Below the pieces are notes generated by a model. It did no database searches and was not told the origin of the DNA. It worked only from the letters and a program-made list of their open reading frames with translations. Positions 24,272 to 35,640 of a stretch of DNA of 64,000 bases are shown piece after piece; positions within the stretch are counted from its first letter, which is position 1, and the number at the start of each line of letters is the position of its first letter. The stretch comes from Rotaria socialis (lineage: Eukaryota > Rotifera > Eurotatoria > Philodinida > Philodinidae), in NCBI GenBank assembly GCA_905331475.1, contig CAJNYU010002705.1, positions 42,600 through 106,599 of the forward strand, written 5' to 3'. The translations under genes were made by a program, and so were the position numbers.

Positions 24272-24358
24272 AGGGAGCAAGTGTCCGGGGAGCAAATGCC
24301 TCTGGGGAGCAACTGTCCGGGAAGTATCTTTCTGGGGAGCATCTTGCCGGGATTCTCC
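24272..24358 (+). repeat. Degenerate minisatellite, GGGGAGCAACTGTCCG-like unit
   Basis: Five to six units of about 15-17 bp start GGGGAGCA and end TCCG, CTCTG or GCCG. One isolated related unit (GGGGAGCAACTGCAAT) occurs at about 54638. It is non-coding as far as I can see. Confidence 0.6.
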
Positions 24359-24675
24359 ACAGTCTCATGTTCTTGTTCTCGAAGCTGATTCATATTTAAA
24401 GAAGAAGCAAACGATAAAATTTCCCAAGAATTCTTTAATTTCTGCTTGTTCTGATTAAATAGGGCATGTTATTGCAACATTTATTTTCCGTCGAAAAATT
24501 ACAAAGCACGGCTGTTACGCGAAAAAGAATATGTCAACATTCTTTTTTGTCTGTGGTTGGGAAAAAACCCACGATTAATAGTCGCCTAAAAGAAACAGCG
24601 TATTAAAAAGGCATGCAGAAACAGAAAACTAAAACAAACCACCTCATCACAGTGAAAAAACCATCATAAAGAACA
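24359..24675. other. 5' flank of the GIY-YIG gene
   Basis: No gene is seen. This short AT-rich stretch presumably holds the promoter of the downstream two-exon gene. Confidence 0.5.
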
Positions 24676-25227
24676 ATGTCACGAACGCTTCGAGATGTAG
24701 GATGGGTGACAAGAAAAGATGGTGAACCTGATCAACGCTACTCAATGCCTCAAGTATTAAATGTAGATGGCTCTAAAGATAAAAGATTCGGTTCATTTGA
24801 GACACCATCATTTGGAACCTCACAAACATTAACTCATGGCCGTTCACAATATTACGATCAAACCAGTGCACCGAGCGGCCCTGGTGTGTAGAAGTACCTA
24901 TCACTTATTTAATTAGTTTTACACTTGCTTTTCTTAGGTATGTATCAGTTGATGACAACAAATGGTATTGGCAGACCCAAGATCCGATACACTGGTATGT
25001 CAAATGATATTGGTCGACGCTTAGATGAACATGCTCGCTGTACATCGGATAATATCACGACGCAAATGAACCAGGCTGCAAATAGAGGCATGGACGTACG
25101 AGCTCGTTTTGCTCCAGCTGATAGTGCATTGGAAGCAAGAGCTCAAGAACTATTTTTACTTGGCCAACGAGACTACGCTTGGAATGAAAGAAACAACGGT
25201 GGAGCAACTAAAAGTTGGTGGAAATAG
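24676..25227 (+). CDS. Small GIY-YIG nuclease-like protein, two exons
   Basis: Exons 24676-24883 and 24938-25227 are joined over a 54-bp intron and encode 165 residues. The first 69 residues are a Ser/Gly/Asp-rich lead with no known domain. The rest fits a GIY-YIG fold. G70-M-Y72 stands for the GIY motif and Y87-T-G89 for YIG. Arg97 lies in the SNDIGRRLDEH helix, Glu135 sits in SALEARAQELF, and Asn152 follows near the end. Those are the catalytic Arg, Glu and metal-site region positions of the superfamily. It may therefore cut DNA, or may have lost activity. It ends with two Trp (KSWWK). Telomere-like tracts flank it on both sides, the kind of subtelomeric setting where bdelloids are known to keep acquired genes; transfer is not shown here. 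Residue roles are assigned by eye. Confidence 0.65.
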
Positions 25228-25363
25228 ATAGCAGCAAAATATTGACTTTTCCCCCATAAACCAGAGAGGGTACCGACAATTACATTAATCCTTTTTTTTT
25301 TGAATAAATTAAAGTTAAAAAACCTTTAGCCATGATCCGTGTTGGGTTAACATGTAAAACACG

Positions 25364-25430
25364 ATGGGTTAGGGTAGTGTGTGTGTTTGTGTGTTGCTAG
25401 TGGAACATCACATAGCCACACCCACACCCT
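25364..25430. repeat. Telomere-like repeat, head-to-head
   Basis: A G-rich side (GGGTTAGGGTAGTGTGTGTG and following GT-rich bases, 25364-25396) is followed by a C-rich side (CCACACCCACACCCT, 25416-25430). The arrangement could be a relic of two joined chromosome ends or an inverted-repeat element with telomere-like arms. Confidence 0.65.
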
Positions 25431-25445
25431 AAAATTTATTATAAT

Positions 25446-25586
25446 ATGGGCGAATACTCGAAAGCACTTGAATATTACGAAAAAGGGATGCGAATCGTTC
25501 AGGATTCACTGCCCCCTCATCCCGATCTATCTGAAACTCGCATGGTGATTAGTGGGATCCGTTCAAAAATGAACAAGTACATGTAA
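25446..25586 (+). pseudogene. Truncated TPR-repeat gene fragment
   Basis: A 46-codon frame reads MGEYSKALEYYEKGMRIVQD and continues through SLPPHPDLSETRMV to a stop at 25584-25586. This is one tetratricopeptide unit of the kinesin-light-chain type plus the start of the next. Upstream, the frame runs almost directly into the C-rich telomere-like repeat ending at 25430, so the rest of the gene is missing. It looks like a gene end cut off next to a telomere-like sequence. It is unlikely to be expressed as a functional protein. Confidence 0.6.
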
Positions 25587-26876
25587 ACACTGCAATTTGA
25601 CGGAATGGCCCATACTATCCACGAAAGAGCAGTTTCCCGAACGATCGTAAATCGATACAGTCCTACACAATCAGACACTAAACATTTGAAAAACGCAGTA
25701 AAATGCATTTATGTTACGTTAAAATGTCATTTCAACAATTTCTTTAAAATGCGTTGATCCGTTCAACATTCTAAACATGTTAAAACTTGTTCACAGCATG
25801 GATTTTACGTGTTATATCGCTTTAAAAAAGATGTAACGTGCCTTAACATAGAAATATCAATATAAAAAACGCATTTTACACCTAATTTTTGAATTCATTT
25901 TCTCAATGGAGTTCAAACCTTTAAACGAATTCTTGTTTTTATATTAGTGTAGAAGTGGAGTCTCATCTTCAATAACTTTCATTATTAGCAATACATTTAG
26001 TGCCTTTTCATAAAAATTGAATATAAACTTTTTTACGAGACGCAATATTTGATTTACCTATATTTTTAATTGACCCATACAATAAACGCATATTCTTCAT
26101 CTAAGTTAATGCCAATAGAAGACTATAATCAGCTTCATTTTTCAAATGAGACGAAATTTTATGTTATTCAACTGAATAACAAGCCGAGACAAATATATAA
26201 TTCGATCGTTAACGACAAGTATTACTTTCTTTCTACCTAGATTTAGATGAATGGCATATTCAATGATAATGATTAGTTTTAAAAAGTTAATTCAAGTGCT
26301 TTTTATTTCGATTTATTCCAGAGATACGCCTAATTATAAAGATTTGTATGAAAAATAAAAAATATTTCATTTAGATTTTCCCGAATAAGATGCGCACCAG
26401 TAATTAATAAAAATATTTGCTGCATCGAATGGTGCAAAAAACCAGCTATTTATCTCGAAAACTAGTCAAGTAATTCGCAATACTTTGCAATTAAATGAAT
26501 TTGTTCTTATTAGGAATAGTGCTCCTAATAAGAACACTCTACATAAAATATAAAGAAAAACTAAGTTTTCTAAAATCTGACCTTCAAAATTTTGATATAC
26601 TCGTGCAACAGAAAACTTCTTTCTAGTCAATCAAGGAGTTGTACTCCTAAGGTTCAGATTTTCCCAATCTATATTAACCGAGTCATTATTTCAAGATGAT
26701 GGGTTCTGTGTATCCGTTAGTTTCAACTTCACCGTAACAGTAATATTTTCAAATGGTTCCTACATGGTTTAGTTAGACTGTTTAGATATACTACTGATAA
26801 CTGTAAAACATGAGTGGAAATGTATAGTGCTTAGCGGAAATGTTTATATAATAGTATTTTTTTGAAGTTTATTTAT
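25587..26876. other. Intergenic, no gene seen
   Basis: AT-rich sequence. GTAAAATGC-type blocks near 25695 and GCATTTTAC near 25868 are in inverted orientation and may mark another small palindromic element; I could not define its ends. Confidence 0.45.
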
Positions 26877-26884
26877 ATTAAGAA

Positions 26885-27125
26885 CAGGGTTGCCACCTGA
26901 TGAAGCCCAAAAAGCGGAAAACTGATCTTAAAAAGCGGAAAATAGCGGAAAGAAAAACAGAAAAAGCGGGGGGGGGGGGAGGCGGAGGGGTATATTGTGG
27001 NTTGTGAACAATAAGAATTGATTCAATAATATCAAATATTATTGTGTACGTAGGTTTGATATGCAACACGTTTTATACGAAAAAGCGGAAACTTTCCGCA
27101 AAAAGCGGAAGAGGTGGCAACCCTG
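26885..27125. mobile_element. hAT-type MITE with perfect 8-bp TSD
   Basis: The termini are CAGGGTTGCCACCT and AGGTGGCAACCCTG. The flanking 8 bases ATTAAGAA are identical at 26877-26884 and 27126-27133. Subterminal AAAAAGCGGAA blocks repeat on both sides. The 241-bp element has no coding capacity. It contains a run of G near 26968-26979 and a single N at 27001. Confidence 0.9.
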
Positions 27126-27331
27126 ATTAAGAAAAGCATGGTTATTTAACATGAGAAGTCTAAAAACAATGATTGACATGCTACAGGAAGTGTCTTTGAT
27201 AGATTGATTAAAATCTGATTTGAAAGATAATTTTTTAAATGAAACTACAGTGAATTTATTGTTTTTTTTTGAGTAATTAGCATCAATTCTAATTCGAAAT
27301 AACTTTGATATCAATTTTTTCATTTATCTAA

Positions 27332-29511
27332 TCAACGATGAATCAGACGCGATAAACAATAAAAACCAAATATGCTTGCCAAGTAAAAGAATGTTTTTTT
27401 CACAACGAAAATAATTCCAGCTACTATTGCCTTTATACCATAAAATAGAAACATCTCTAATAGAAATGGACCGGATAACACTGTAAATATCACTATTCCA
27501 ATTTTTAATTTATCATCTTTACTCCAACGCTCGACTTGTTGTTTTAACTCTTTGTATTTTGCAACAAATTTTGGAAACATTCCAGCTTCTTCTAAAATTT
27601 CACTACCAATTACCAATAGTAGAAGCCAACAATACCGAATTAAAATTATAAATAATTTCCATAAGAGAAAAAAAAGTAATTTCATCATTGGTAAAAACCA
27701 AACAATACTCATTTCTAATACAAATGGACCAGATACGAGCGAAACCCAGAGTATTCCACCTTTAAATTTACTGTTCCTGGTCCATCTATTGAGGGTGTCT
27801 ATAATTGATATAAATTTTTTTACATATTTAGGAAATATTTCATTGTTTTCAAAAATTGCACTAATAATTATTATTAATGTCAACCAACAATACCGAATAA
27901 TGAATAGAATTAGCGTTGTTAAAAGAAAGATAAATATTTCTCTAAGCGACATCGATCGAATTGTAACGTGTTCGAAAAAAGCTGGCGCAGCTAGGATTAC
28001 GATAGCCACTATACCAAATTTAATGTTACTACTCCCGGCCCATCTCTCAAGTAGATCCATAATTGATTTAAATTTTTCTACATACTTTGGAAACGCGTCA
28101 TTTTCTTCTAATATTTTACTAATAATTACAATCAATACCAGCCAACAATAAGTAATTAACAATAGACATAAATTCCATAGGAGAAAAAATAACAATCTTG
28201 TCATTGGTATAAACCAAATAAAACACATTTCTAATATAAATGGACCAACAACTATAGAAACTAAAATAACTACACGTCGAAATCTTTTATCATCGCACCA
28301 ATCACTTATATTTTCTTTTATAGATTTATATAATTGAATATATTTTGGAAAATAATTATTTTCAAGAAATATAAATTCATTTATCATAATGATAATGCTT
28401 AACCAAAGATAATGTATTAGGAAAATTAATAATTTCCATGAAAAAAATAAAAATGTCCTTGTGATTGGTATAGTATATAGAAATATAACTTCTATGATAA
28501 GTGGAAGAATTAATATTGTAGTTATAGTTATTCGACTTTCTAAATTATCATTTTTATACCAATTACCTAATATTTGTCTTACACGTGTATATTTTTCATT
28601 AAAAATATGCGAAAGCTTATTGTCAATATTGTTTCGTCTATCTCGATATTTTCCAGATAAATTTGTAAAATATGTTTGCTTAGTTAAAATTCCATCAAGT
28701 ATAAAGATTAAAATAAGCCAATTATATCGAACGATAAATACAAATGATGTCCATAGAGGATGAACAATTTTGTTTAAAATAATTAGAGAATATAATATAG
28801 TTCGATCTAATAGAAATGGTATTGCAAGTATTATTAGAAAAAGAATTGTACGTTGAATTCTGTGCTTGATACACCAATCTTGTATAATTCGTTTAATTTT
28901 TTGATATTTTCGAACATAACTTGAAGAATATTCATAATCTCCGAATGATTCACAAAGAGTAATCAGTGAAATTAACCAAAAATAGCGTAGAAACGTTTGC
29001 ATAATTATTAAAAACGGTTTAAGCAATGTTGAAGAATAAAATATAAAGATTTCCAATAAAAATGGACCGATTAAAAGTAATAAAATGAAAATTCCGTATT
29101 TTAAACGACTAGTCGCGTACCAATCTTGAAATTTTTCTTTAAACAATCGATATGTTCCTGTATAATTTACAAAATATCCATGATATAATAATAATTCATT
29201 TATAATAATGAAAAATCCGATCCAATTAAATCGAATTAAAAGTATAAGAATATTCGATAAAGATATTGAATATGGCTGAAAATTGATTAATTTCGAAGAA
29301 AAATCTTCCATTTTTGTGTTAAAATGATTCATAGCAGTATTTAAGCTAGAATGCAATTTATCTGTGACATCGAATCGTTTTTGTAATACATAAAAACTTG
29401 TGCTTAATATTATTAGACTAAACAAAAATACTAATGACCATTTAATTATTGGACGTTGAATAAATCTATTTGATGATGTTATAACAGGAGACCGACCTGG
29501 TTTAGGAACTG
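27332..29511 (-). CDS. Polytopic membrane domain of about seven repeats; likely 3' exon of the PARG gene
   Basis: The frame is 726 codons long, from a splice acceptor (AAATTCTAG at 29512-29520) to a stop at 27332. No Met lies near its start, so an upstream exon is required. The protein is a chain of about seven units of 80-100 residues. Each has a hydrophobic GPF(I/L)LEM-type helix, a second hydrophobic helix with (R/H/T)Y-x-WL (RYFWLISL, RYNWLILI, TYCWLVLI, RYCWLTLI), an acidic FPKYV-x-K(F/Y) segment and a short charged stretch ending (R/D)W. I know no family with this pattern. It must be a multi-pass membrane protein, with the hydrophilic FPKYV loops presumably all on one side. The acceptor phase matches the donor of the PARG/PBZ exon at 30055 (G plus CA), so I infer both belong to one gene with a 544-bp intron. 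Confidence 0.75.
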
Positions 29512-30055
29512 CTAGAATTTAGTAAAAAATACAAATAAATTTTGATAATCGGACATTGTGACTTGCAAATCGGGATAAGAAATATAGAACGAACTCAGGA
29601 GCAGGTAATCAACGAATAAAAGTGAAAACTCAGCATCATCGAGACCCAATGACTTTCCGTAGAAATTGCAGAGATATACAAAGAGAAATAACTGATAGGC
29701 TGACCTATCTAATACATTGGATTCATCTCAAATATTTTTTCCAGGCATCAAACTAAGAAAAAAAACTATTTTTAACTAAAATTGTTCATGGAAAGTTGGT
29801 GTAAAGTCATCAGAAGCAAATTTGAACATAAATACGTATAGAATGAGGTGTTTCAAGGCAACGAAAGCGGTTCGGCTCTTATTTCAAGCACGATGTGATA
29901 AGAAATTTCTAGGAGAGGAAAAAAAGCTGCATTGTTAAACTCTTCTAACTGCTGTCTTATTGCACTACTTGAAACTATTAGATATTTCTTCTAAAACGTT
30001 TTTGAGAGTGAAAATTGATAAATATTTTCTCAACAACTGAATAAAAAATGTTTAC
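29512..30055 (-). other. Presumed intron between PARG/PBZ and membrane-repeat exons
   Basis: The donor is GTAAACAT next to 30056 and the acceptor is ATTCTAG next to 29511. It is longer than most introns in the window. I see no other gene in it. If the two exons belong to different genes, this is the intergenic space. Confidence 0.45.
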
Positions 30056-33000
30056 CTTGACTCTGATCAAGTTTTTTGGTCACATTATCGTCAAGAACGT
30101 CACGAGGAAGATCAGATAAATTAGTTTGGACATTACTACCAATACTGTCGAATGGTTCAGATTGTTTTTCGAAAGTGACAAATAAATTTCGAATAGGTAC
30201 TGTACGCGCTCCAGCACTAACATGAATGAAATTTAATTGATTTAGATCAAAATCAGATTTTGAAAACGTCGCACAGATTTGCTCATGATTATAAATTGAA
30301 TTTGAACCTGAATGTGATAGAGTAACGGTTCCTGTTGAACGTTGAATTTCAAGACGAAATGTCATAAAATCATCCGTATTACAACCAATAAAGAATGATG
30401 TAGAACTAGCCGAAAAGCCTTCTTCTTGTACAACAATTTCATGTTGAAAAAGTAGACCACTATGTAAATACGAAGCATGCTCGTGGTAAGAATTAATTTT
30501 TCGTGAAGGTTTTTCGGCTATATAACATGTTAAACAACGTAGATTTGGTTGTTTCTCTCCTGTGTTAATTTCCTCATTCGTTAATGTTAACATCATATCG
30601 CCATTCATTATTTGCCAGTAGATATAAACAGTACCATCAGTTGGTATTTGTGGATGATCGATTTTATACTGTTCATATGTTTGTGAAATAGTTAAAGGTA
30701 AAACGAAATGATCATTAAAGTCAGTTGCTGGTATTGTTATGACTGCACCTTGAATAGGCCTTGAAATTGAATGAATATCACGTTGGCCAAATTTATCAAT
30801 TAATTCTTTCATAACAAAATTTTCATGTTCTTTTCGTGATTCAATTGATTGAATAGAAATACGATTATCAAAAATAGTTTTGATAGTCTCACAAGTCTTA
30901 TTATTGAATGTATCGAAAATATTCTTTGACATATAAATGTGATCGATATAATCAAGCGGTATTAGTTGAGGTAAATGAGCTTCTATAGTCATATGAGAAT
31001 CGACAGTTAACCAGCGCTTAAGAATTGTTGGTAAATCAATATTCATTGACTTCTTCTTTAATGTTTGACTAGTCGTAGCAATCAATTCAAGAGCAGTTGC
31101 ATACTCATAGTCTGGTATGGATGCATGTAATTTAGTACTGTGAAACAATTTAACACGAGCATCTTGTGAGCCTGGATCAGTACCTAACCATGGACGCCAT
31201 TTGAAAGCTCTTCCGCTAGCATAGGATGTTGCTGCTTGTACAGTAAAATTTGAGTCGGGATGATGGAGAATTTCTCGTTTGAAAACAATAAATACATCTC
31301 CATATTGACCCAAATGTGGTCCCAGGATACTAAAAACATTTCGATTTGTTCCTAGTTCTTTGTCAGGAGGATGGTTGATGCCAGCAGGATTCGAATGAAG
31401 TTTTATCGAAGCTTGAGCTATTTCAATTGCTTTTGTTTTAATTGTTGTAATTTCATCTTCAGAAAGTATATTCGATAGAATAACTTCTTTGTTTCTAATC
31501 AATTCTTTACGAGATTTCGAAGCAAGTCCATCAGGAGATATTAGTACATTATCTCTTGAATGTTCATCTGATTTGGTATTTTCAGAATTGTTTCCTTCCA
31601 ATTCTTCTATAACTAAAGCAGTTACATATTCTTTGATGTCTTTTGCACATTTTTTCTCTTTGAAATATTTAATTCTTCGTAATTCGTTATGTTGAAGGAT
31701 GGAATCGATAATGCATGGGGACTTTTTTAAATTGTCCATATAATCTCGACTCATAACATGCCCATGAAGAAGAATTGATTCGAATATTTCTGGTCGACAT
31801 CGATGAACAGGCTGAACAGTTCGTATCCAATCGATAATGTTTTGCGGAATTGATCCAGATGGTAATGGTTCCCATTTTTCATTTTCTACATAACGTCTAA
31901 CACGTTCTACGTTATGTTTTTGATTTTGAACAAAATCAATATTTTGATTTAAATTATAATACCGCACGATACCACTATCTTCCAATGTAATTATATGTCG
32001 AAATTTAGCCATATGTGTTGCATCGTGACGGTCATGACACTTATCGGCATCTTTACATAGAAAACGAATATCACAAACATTCGGGTGTGTAAATGAACTC
32101 AAATGATCTTCTTGAATAAGTTTGGTACATTCATTACCTAATGAACAAATAGGACGGCGAACATGAATGGACTTTTCCCAATGTAGAGAATCATTGTTAG
32201 CACAATTTCTTCCCAATACACATACATGCGCAAAATCAAGACAATGCTGCTCGATTTCACCTGAAATAACGTCGTTATTGCTTGCTGATATGAATTGTTC
32301 ATACCATGAACAATGATATGGCGTAAATGGACACGGATTTGGAAATGGATGTTTATAATTTTCGATGTGTTGTTTAACATGAAAATTTGCACAATACTTT
32401 CCATCTTGACACGACGGATTACAATGACGAAAATTTTCACAATGACTTGCAACATGTTTTTGATAGTCCAAACATTTCAGGAAAGATTTGCATAAAGGTA
32501 AATGTCGATAAGCGTTTTCATGCTCATCGCTTGTATCTGAACAAATATTTCTATTTGGACAAAAAGATGGATGTTCATATTCTTGATTATGTTTTGTATT
32601 ATCGATATCTTTACATTGAGCACCGTTTTTACATGGATTTAGATGAATAAATGAAGACATATGAATACTATCGTTTAGTTTTGTACATGTACCTTTTAAA
32701 GATCGTTCTTTACATAGCGATGGATGAGAGTAGAGTCGAGAATGTTTTGAATCTTGAATTTCATTACATTTTGCACCCAATTGACATGGTTGTAAATCAA
32801 AGATACTAACATCAGATATAGTTAAACCGTCAGGTGAAACTCGATACGGACCAAAATTAGTATTAGGTTGAGTTAATGGTGTCAATGGTTCTAAACGAAG
32901 TTCATCAAGTTCATCTTTGAATGATTTGAAATTTCCATCAGGATTATGTTGTTGTCCACTATTATGATCATCAATAATTGCAAAGATAATCGTTTGAAAG

Positions 33001-35101
33001 AAACCAGCATACTGTTCAATAACTGAACGAAACAATTTGGCGATGTGATCAGGTGGATTTCGAAACGCACCGCAACCCAGTGCTGATAAAATTAAACAAT
33101 CATGTTTATGATAATGAGCAATAGAAAGAAGATTTTCGATTTTTTTTCTCATTCCAACAGCATATTTGGGTGATAACAGGTTTCCGTCTAATTTTGGATT
33201 TCGATATGCAGCCACGGCCAATGCATGGACACCTTCTAGAGGTTTGTCCATGTATTCATAACCTTTATCTTCGGAGTTTCGAAAGAAAGTTAAACCAGAT
33301 GTATAAATCGCTCCATATTCATCGATTGGATACATAGTTGTAAGATCGACAAGAGAACGAATTTTACCATCATTGGAACAATAAAATCGTCCCGGTATTT
33401 CATCTTGAATAGAATCAAGATCAGTATCAAGACTTCGAAAATAATCTGATCGTCGAAAAAGATTTTCTTCTTGCGCTCCATCACCTTTTCTATATCCACC
33501 ACCGGGACTTGTTGCACTTGCCATATTTAAAAGTAGTGGTTTCTTGTATTTCTTAGAGCATTCTTCATAGACAAAAACACAATCCGCATTGATTACTTTG
33601 ACTTTGGTTTCTGTGTAAGGAGTATTTGATGATTCGATTGATTGACTAAGTTCCAATAATGAATCATGATTGTAGACGATAGTTTTTAGTTTTGAATCTA
33701 AATTCAATTTGATTTGTTGATTATTAATTAGGTAAGTTTTTTTTCGTATAACTCCAATAGTATTCAACATCACAGTCATTTGAAGTAAATGACGAATTTG
33801 ATCAGATGATAGATCTGAATGAGCATCGTTGGCAAAAATTGAGGATTTTGCGTTTTGAAATTTTTGAAGCCATGCATCTGCATTCCATTTGTAACGAAAT
33901 ATTGGATGATCAAGATCAGCAATAAATTGCATAATATCCGGTTTATAATGCATCATTTCACTATCATACCAAACATCAGCATCGATTTCAAGTTCTTCAG
34001 GATCATTTAATGGAATATAGTTTTCTATTATTAATCTTGAGTTAGTGCCAATACGAAGTACACCAAATGTCAAACACTCATCATAAACTTTCTTATTTGA
34101 TATTTCAAGAATGAGTTGGCGTCGACGTTGCCCAATAATTTTTGCCTGTCCACCAAAGATTTTATGATTTAAAATATCATTATTATCATGATCTTCATTT
34201 AATGGATGAAGAAATAGACGAAAAGCTAAATTTTCTTTGATCGATATCGATTTACCATCAAGATAAAGAACATTTCTTGCTGTACATTCTCTAGCTATAT
34301 CGGCAGCTATTATGCAAGCATTACTTGTCTGTTTATTCAGTTCAATATGAAGTGAGAAAGATGGCAAAATTTTAATTCCAAGTAAATCACAAATAGCCAT
34401 CTCTAATTGTTCTTTGGTTATTGATTTGGGTAAATCTTCAAAATAACGACACTGTGCACCAACATAAACATGAGCAAGTAGTTTATTAATTAGGAAATCT
34501 GGATTAGACATCACAGCGACTGAATCATCGAACGAAGTTGAAATAATACGATAAATGTTAGGGAATTGCATATTAACTTGATCACAAGAGGAAGTTCTTT
34601 CACCATGATTTATTTGAATCCATCGCTTAAGAATTTCATCCGGTTTCGGTAAAATTACATTTTTTCTTTCGTTTGTTTTATCAATCACAATATATGAAAT
34701 AAGTTCAATTTTATCACGAAATGAAATTAATGATGTACCTTCTACTGGATCTAATGCTAGCTGTTTAATCTCATCAATTAATCGATTTTTGATCTGATTA
34801 TCGCGAACATAGATGAAACCAGCACTTAATTTTGAATAGCATTTAACGATAATTGGTGTGATTTGAAGAGAGTTTTCCATACGACTTTGAATTAGATTTG
34901 CTAGACGAATATTATCATTAATATTTGATGGAAGATCAATAATATAAACAATAACACCCGATTGTGCTGATGGTTTCGCTCCTTCGTATGAGAATTTTGT
35001 ATCCAGAGATTTTTGTTCATCGGATTCTACGATTGATTTCATATTTTGTTTTGTGGTTTTATTTTCCGTTTCATAAGTTGATGTGTTTGATTTCGAAGAA
35101 A
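30056..35101 (-). CDS. Poly(ADP-ribose) glycohydrolase (macrodomain PARG) with PBZ-like finger array
   Basis: A huge uninterrupted exon; counting from the Met at 35042 the frame has 1670 codons. Residues about 30-480 have no clear family. Residues 485-695 are a microbial-type PARG macrodomain. The catalytic signature is GGG (514-516), seven residues, then QEE (524-526), inside ASATSPGGGYRKGDGAQEEN; ALGCGAFRNPPDHIA follows at 654. Residues 750-1020 carry around nine C-x5-C-x7-H-x5-H modules such as CKNGAQCKDIDNTKHNQEYE-H, the PBZ-like layout for binding poly(ADP-ribose). Residues about 1090-1650 are unassigned but repeat an ILKRW motif seen near residue 137. The frame stays open above that Met to an acceptor at 35102 (CTGTTTTAG), whose phase fits the RING/RanBP2 exons. 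The stop after DQSQ lies beyond a usable donor. It should remove poly(ADP-ribose) while holding the polymer. Confidence 0.85.
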
Positions 35102-35640
35102 CTAAAACAGATAGCTCTATTTAAAATAGTCGAAAAGAAAATGTTTGAAAAAATTCATTGGCACGAAACTATTCAGTTTTGAAGAGATTACTCGCAGTAA
35201 GATGAGAAGAATATTACATGAATACATCTAAGACAGTAAAGTGTAATGAATATTTCTTACTGTATTTTCGTATCTTTGGGTAAATCTATTTACTATAGTG
35301 TTTATGATGATGATCTAAGAAGAGAAGACAATTCCGAAGATTCTGATGTGGATCACCGAAGTTAGAAATCCATTTCTTCTGCTGTTAACATCAACAATTG
35401 TTCAGTTATTTTTTTGTACATGTTATTTTCAAAACGAATGCGATACATAATTTATCTTCATAATTAAAACGGTTAAATCTTTTATGTGAAATCCGGCGAC
35501 TACTAGTTATCATCTTCGTTAAGTTTTCTTGACCTTTTTGTATACTTATCATCGGAAAGATATTATTTCTCATATTTATATGTCACTAGTATTATTAAAT
35601 CGATCCTTTGATAAGAATTTGTTTTTTTTCTGATTCTTAC
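35102..35640 (-). other. Presumed intron between RanBP2-finger exon and PARG exon
   Basis: The donor GTAAGAAT lies next to 35641 and the acceptor CTGTTTTAG next to 35101. The phase is 1 on both sides, giving an in-frame Ile codon. I see nothing else in it. Confidence 0.45.

Noticed and set aside
27552-28763. Plus-strand frames of 199 and 100 codons
   Set aside because: They lie opposite the membrane-repeat exon, whose regular repeats show which strand is coding.
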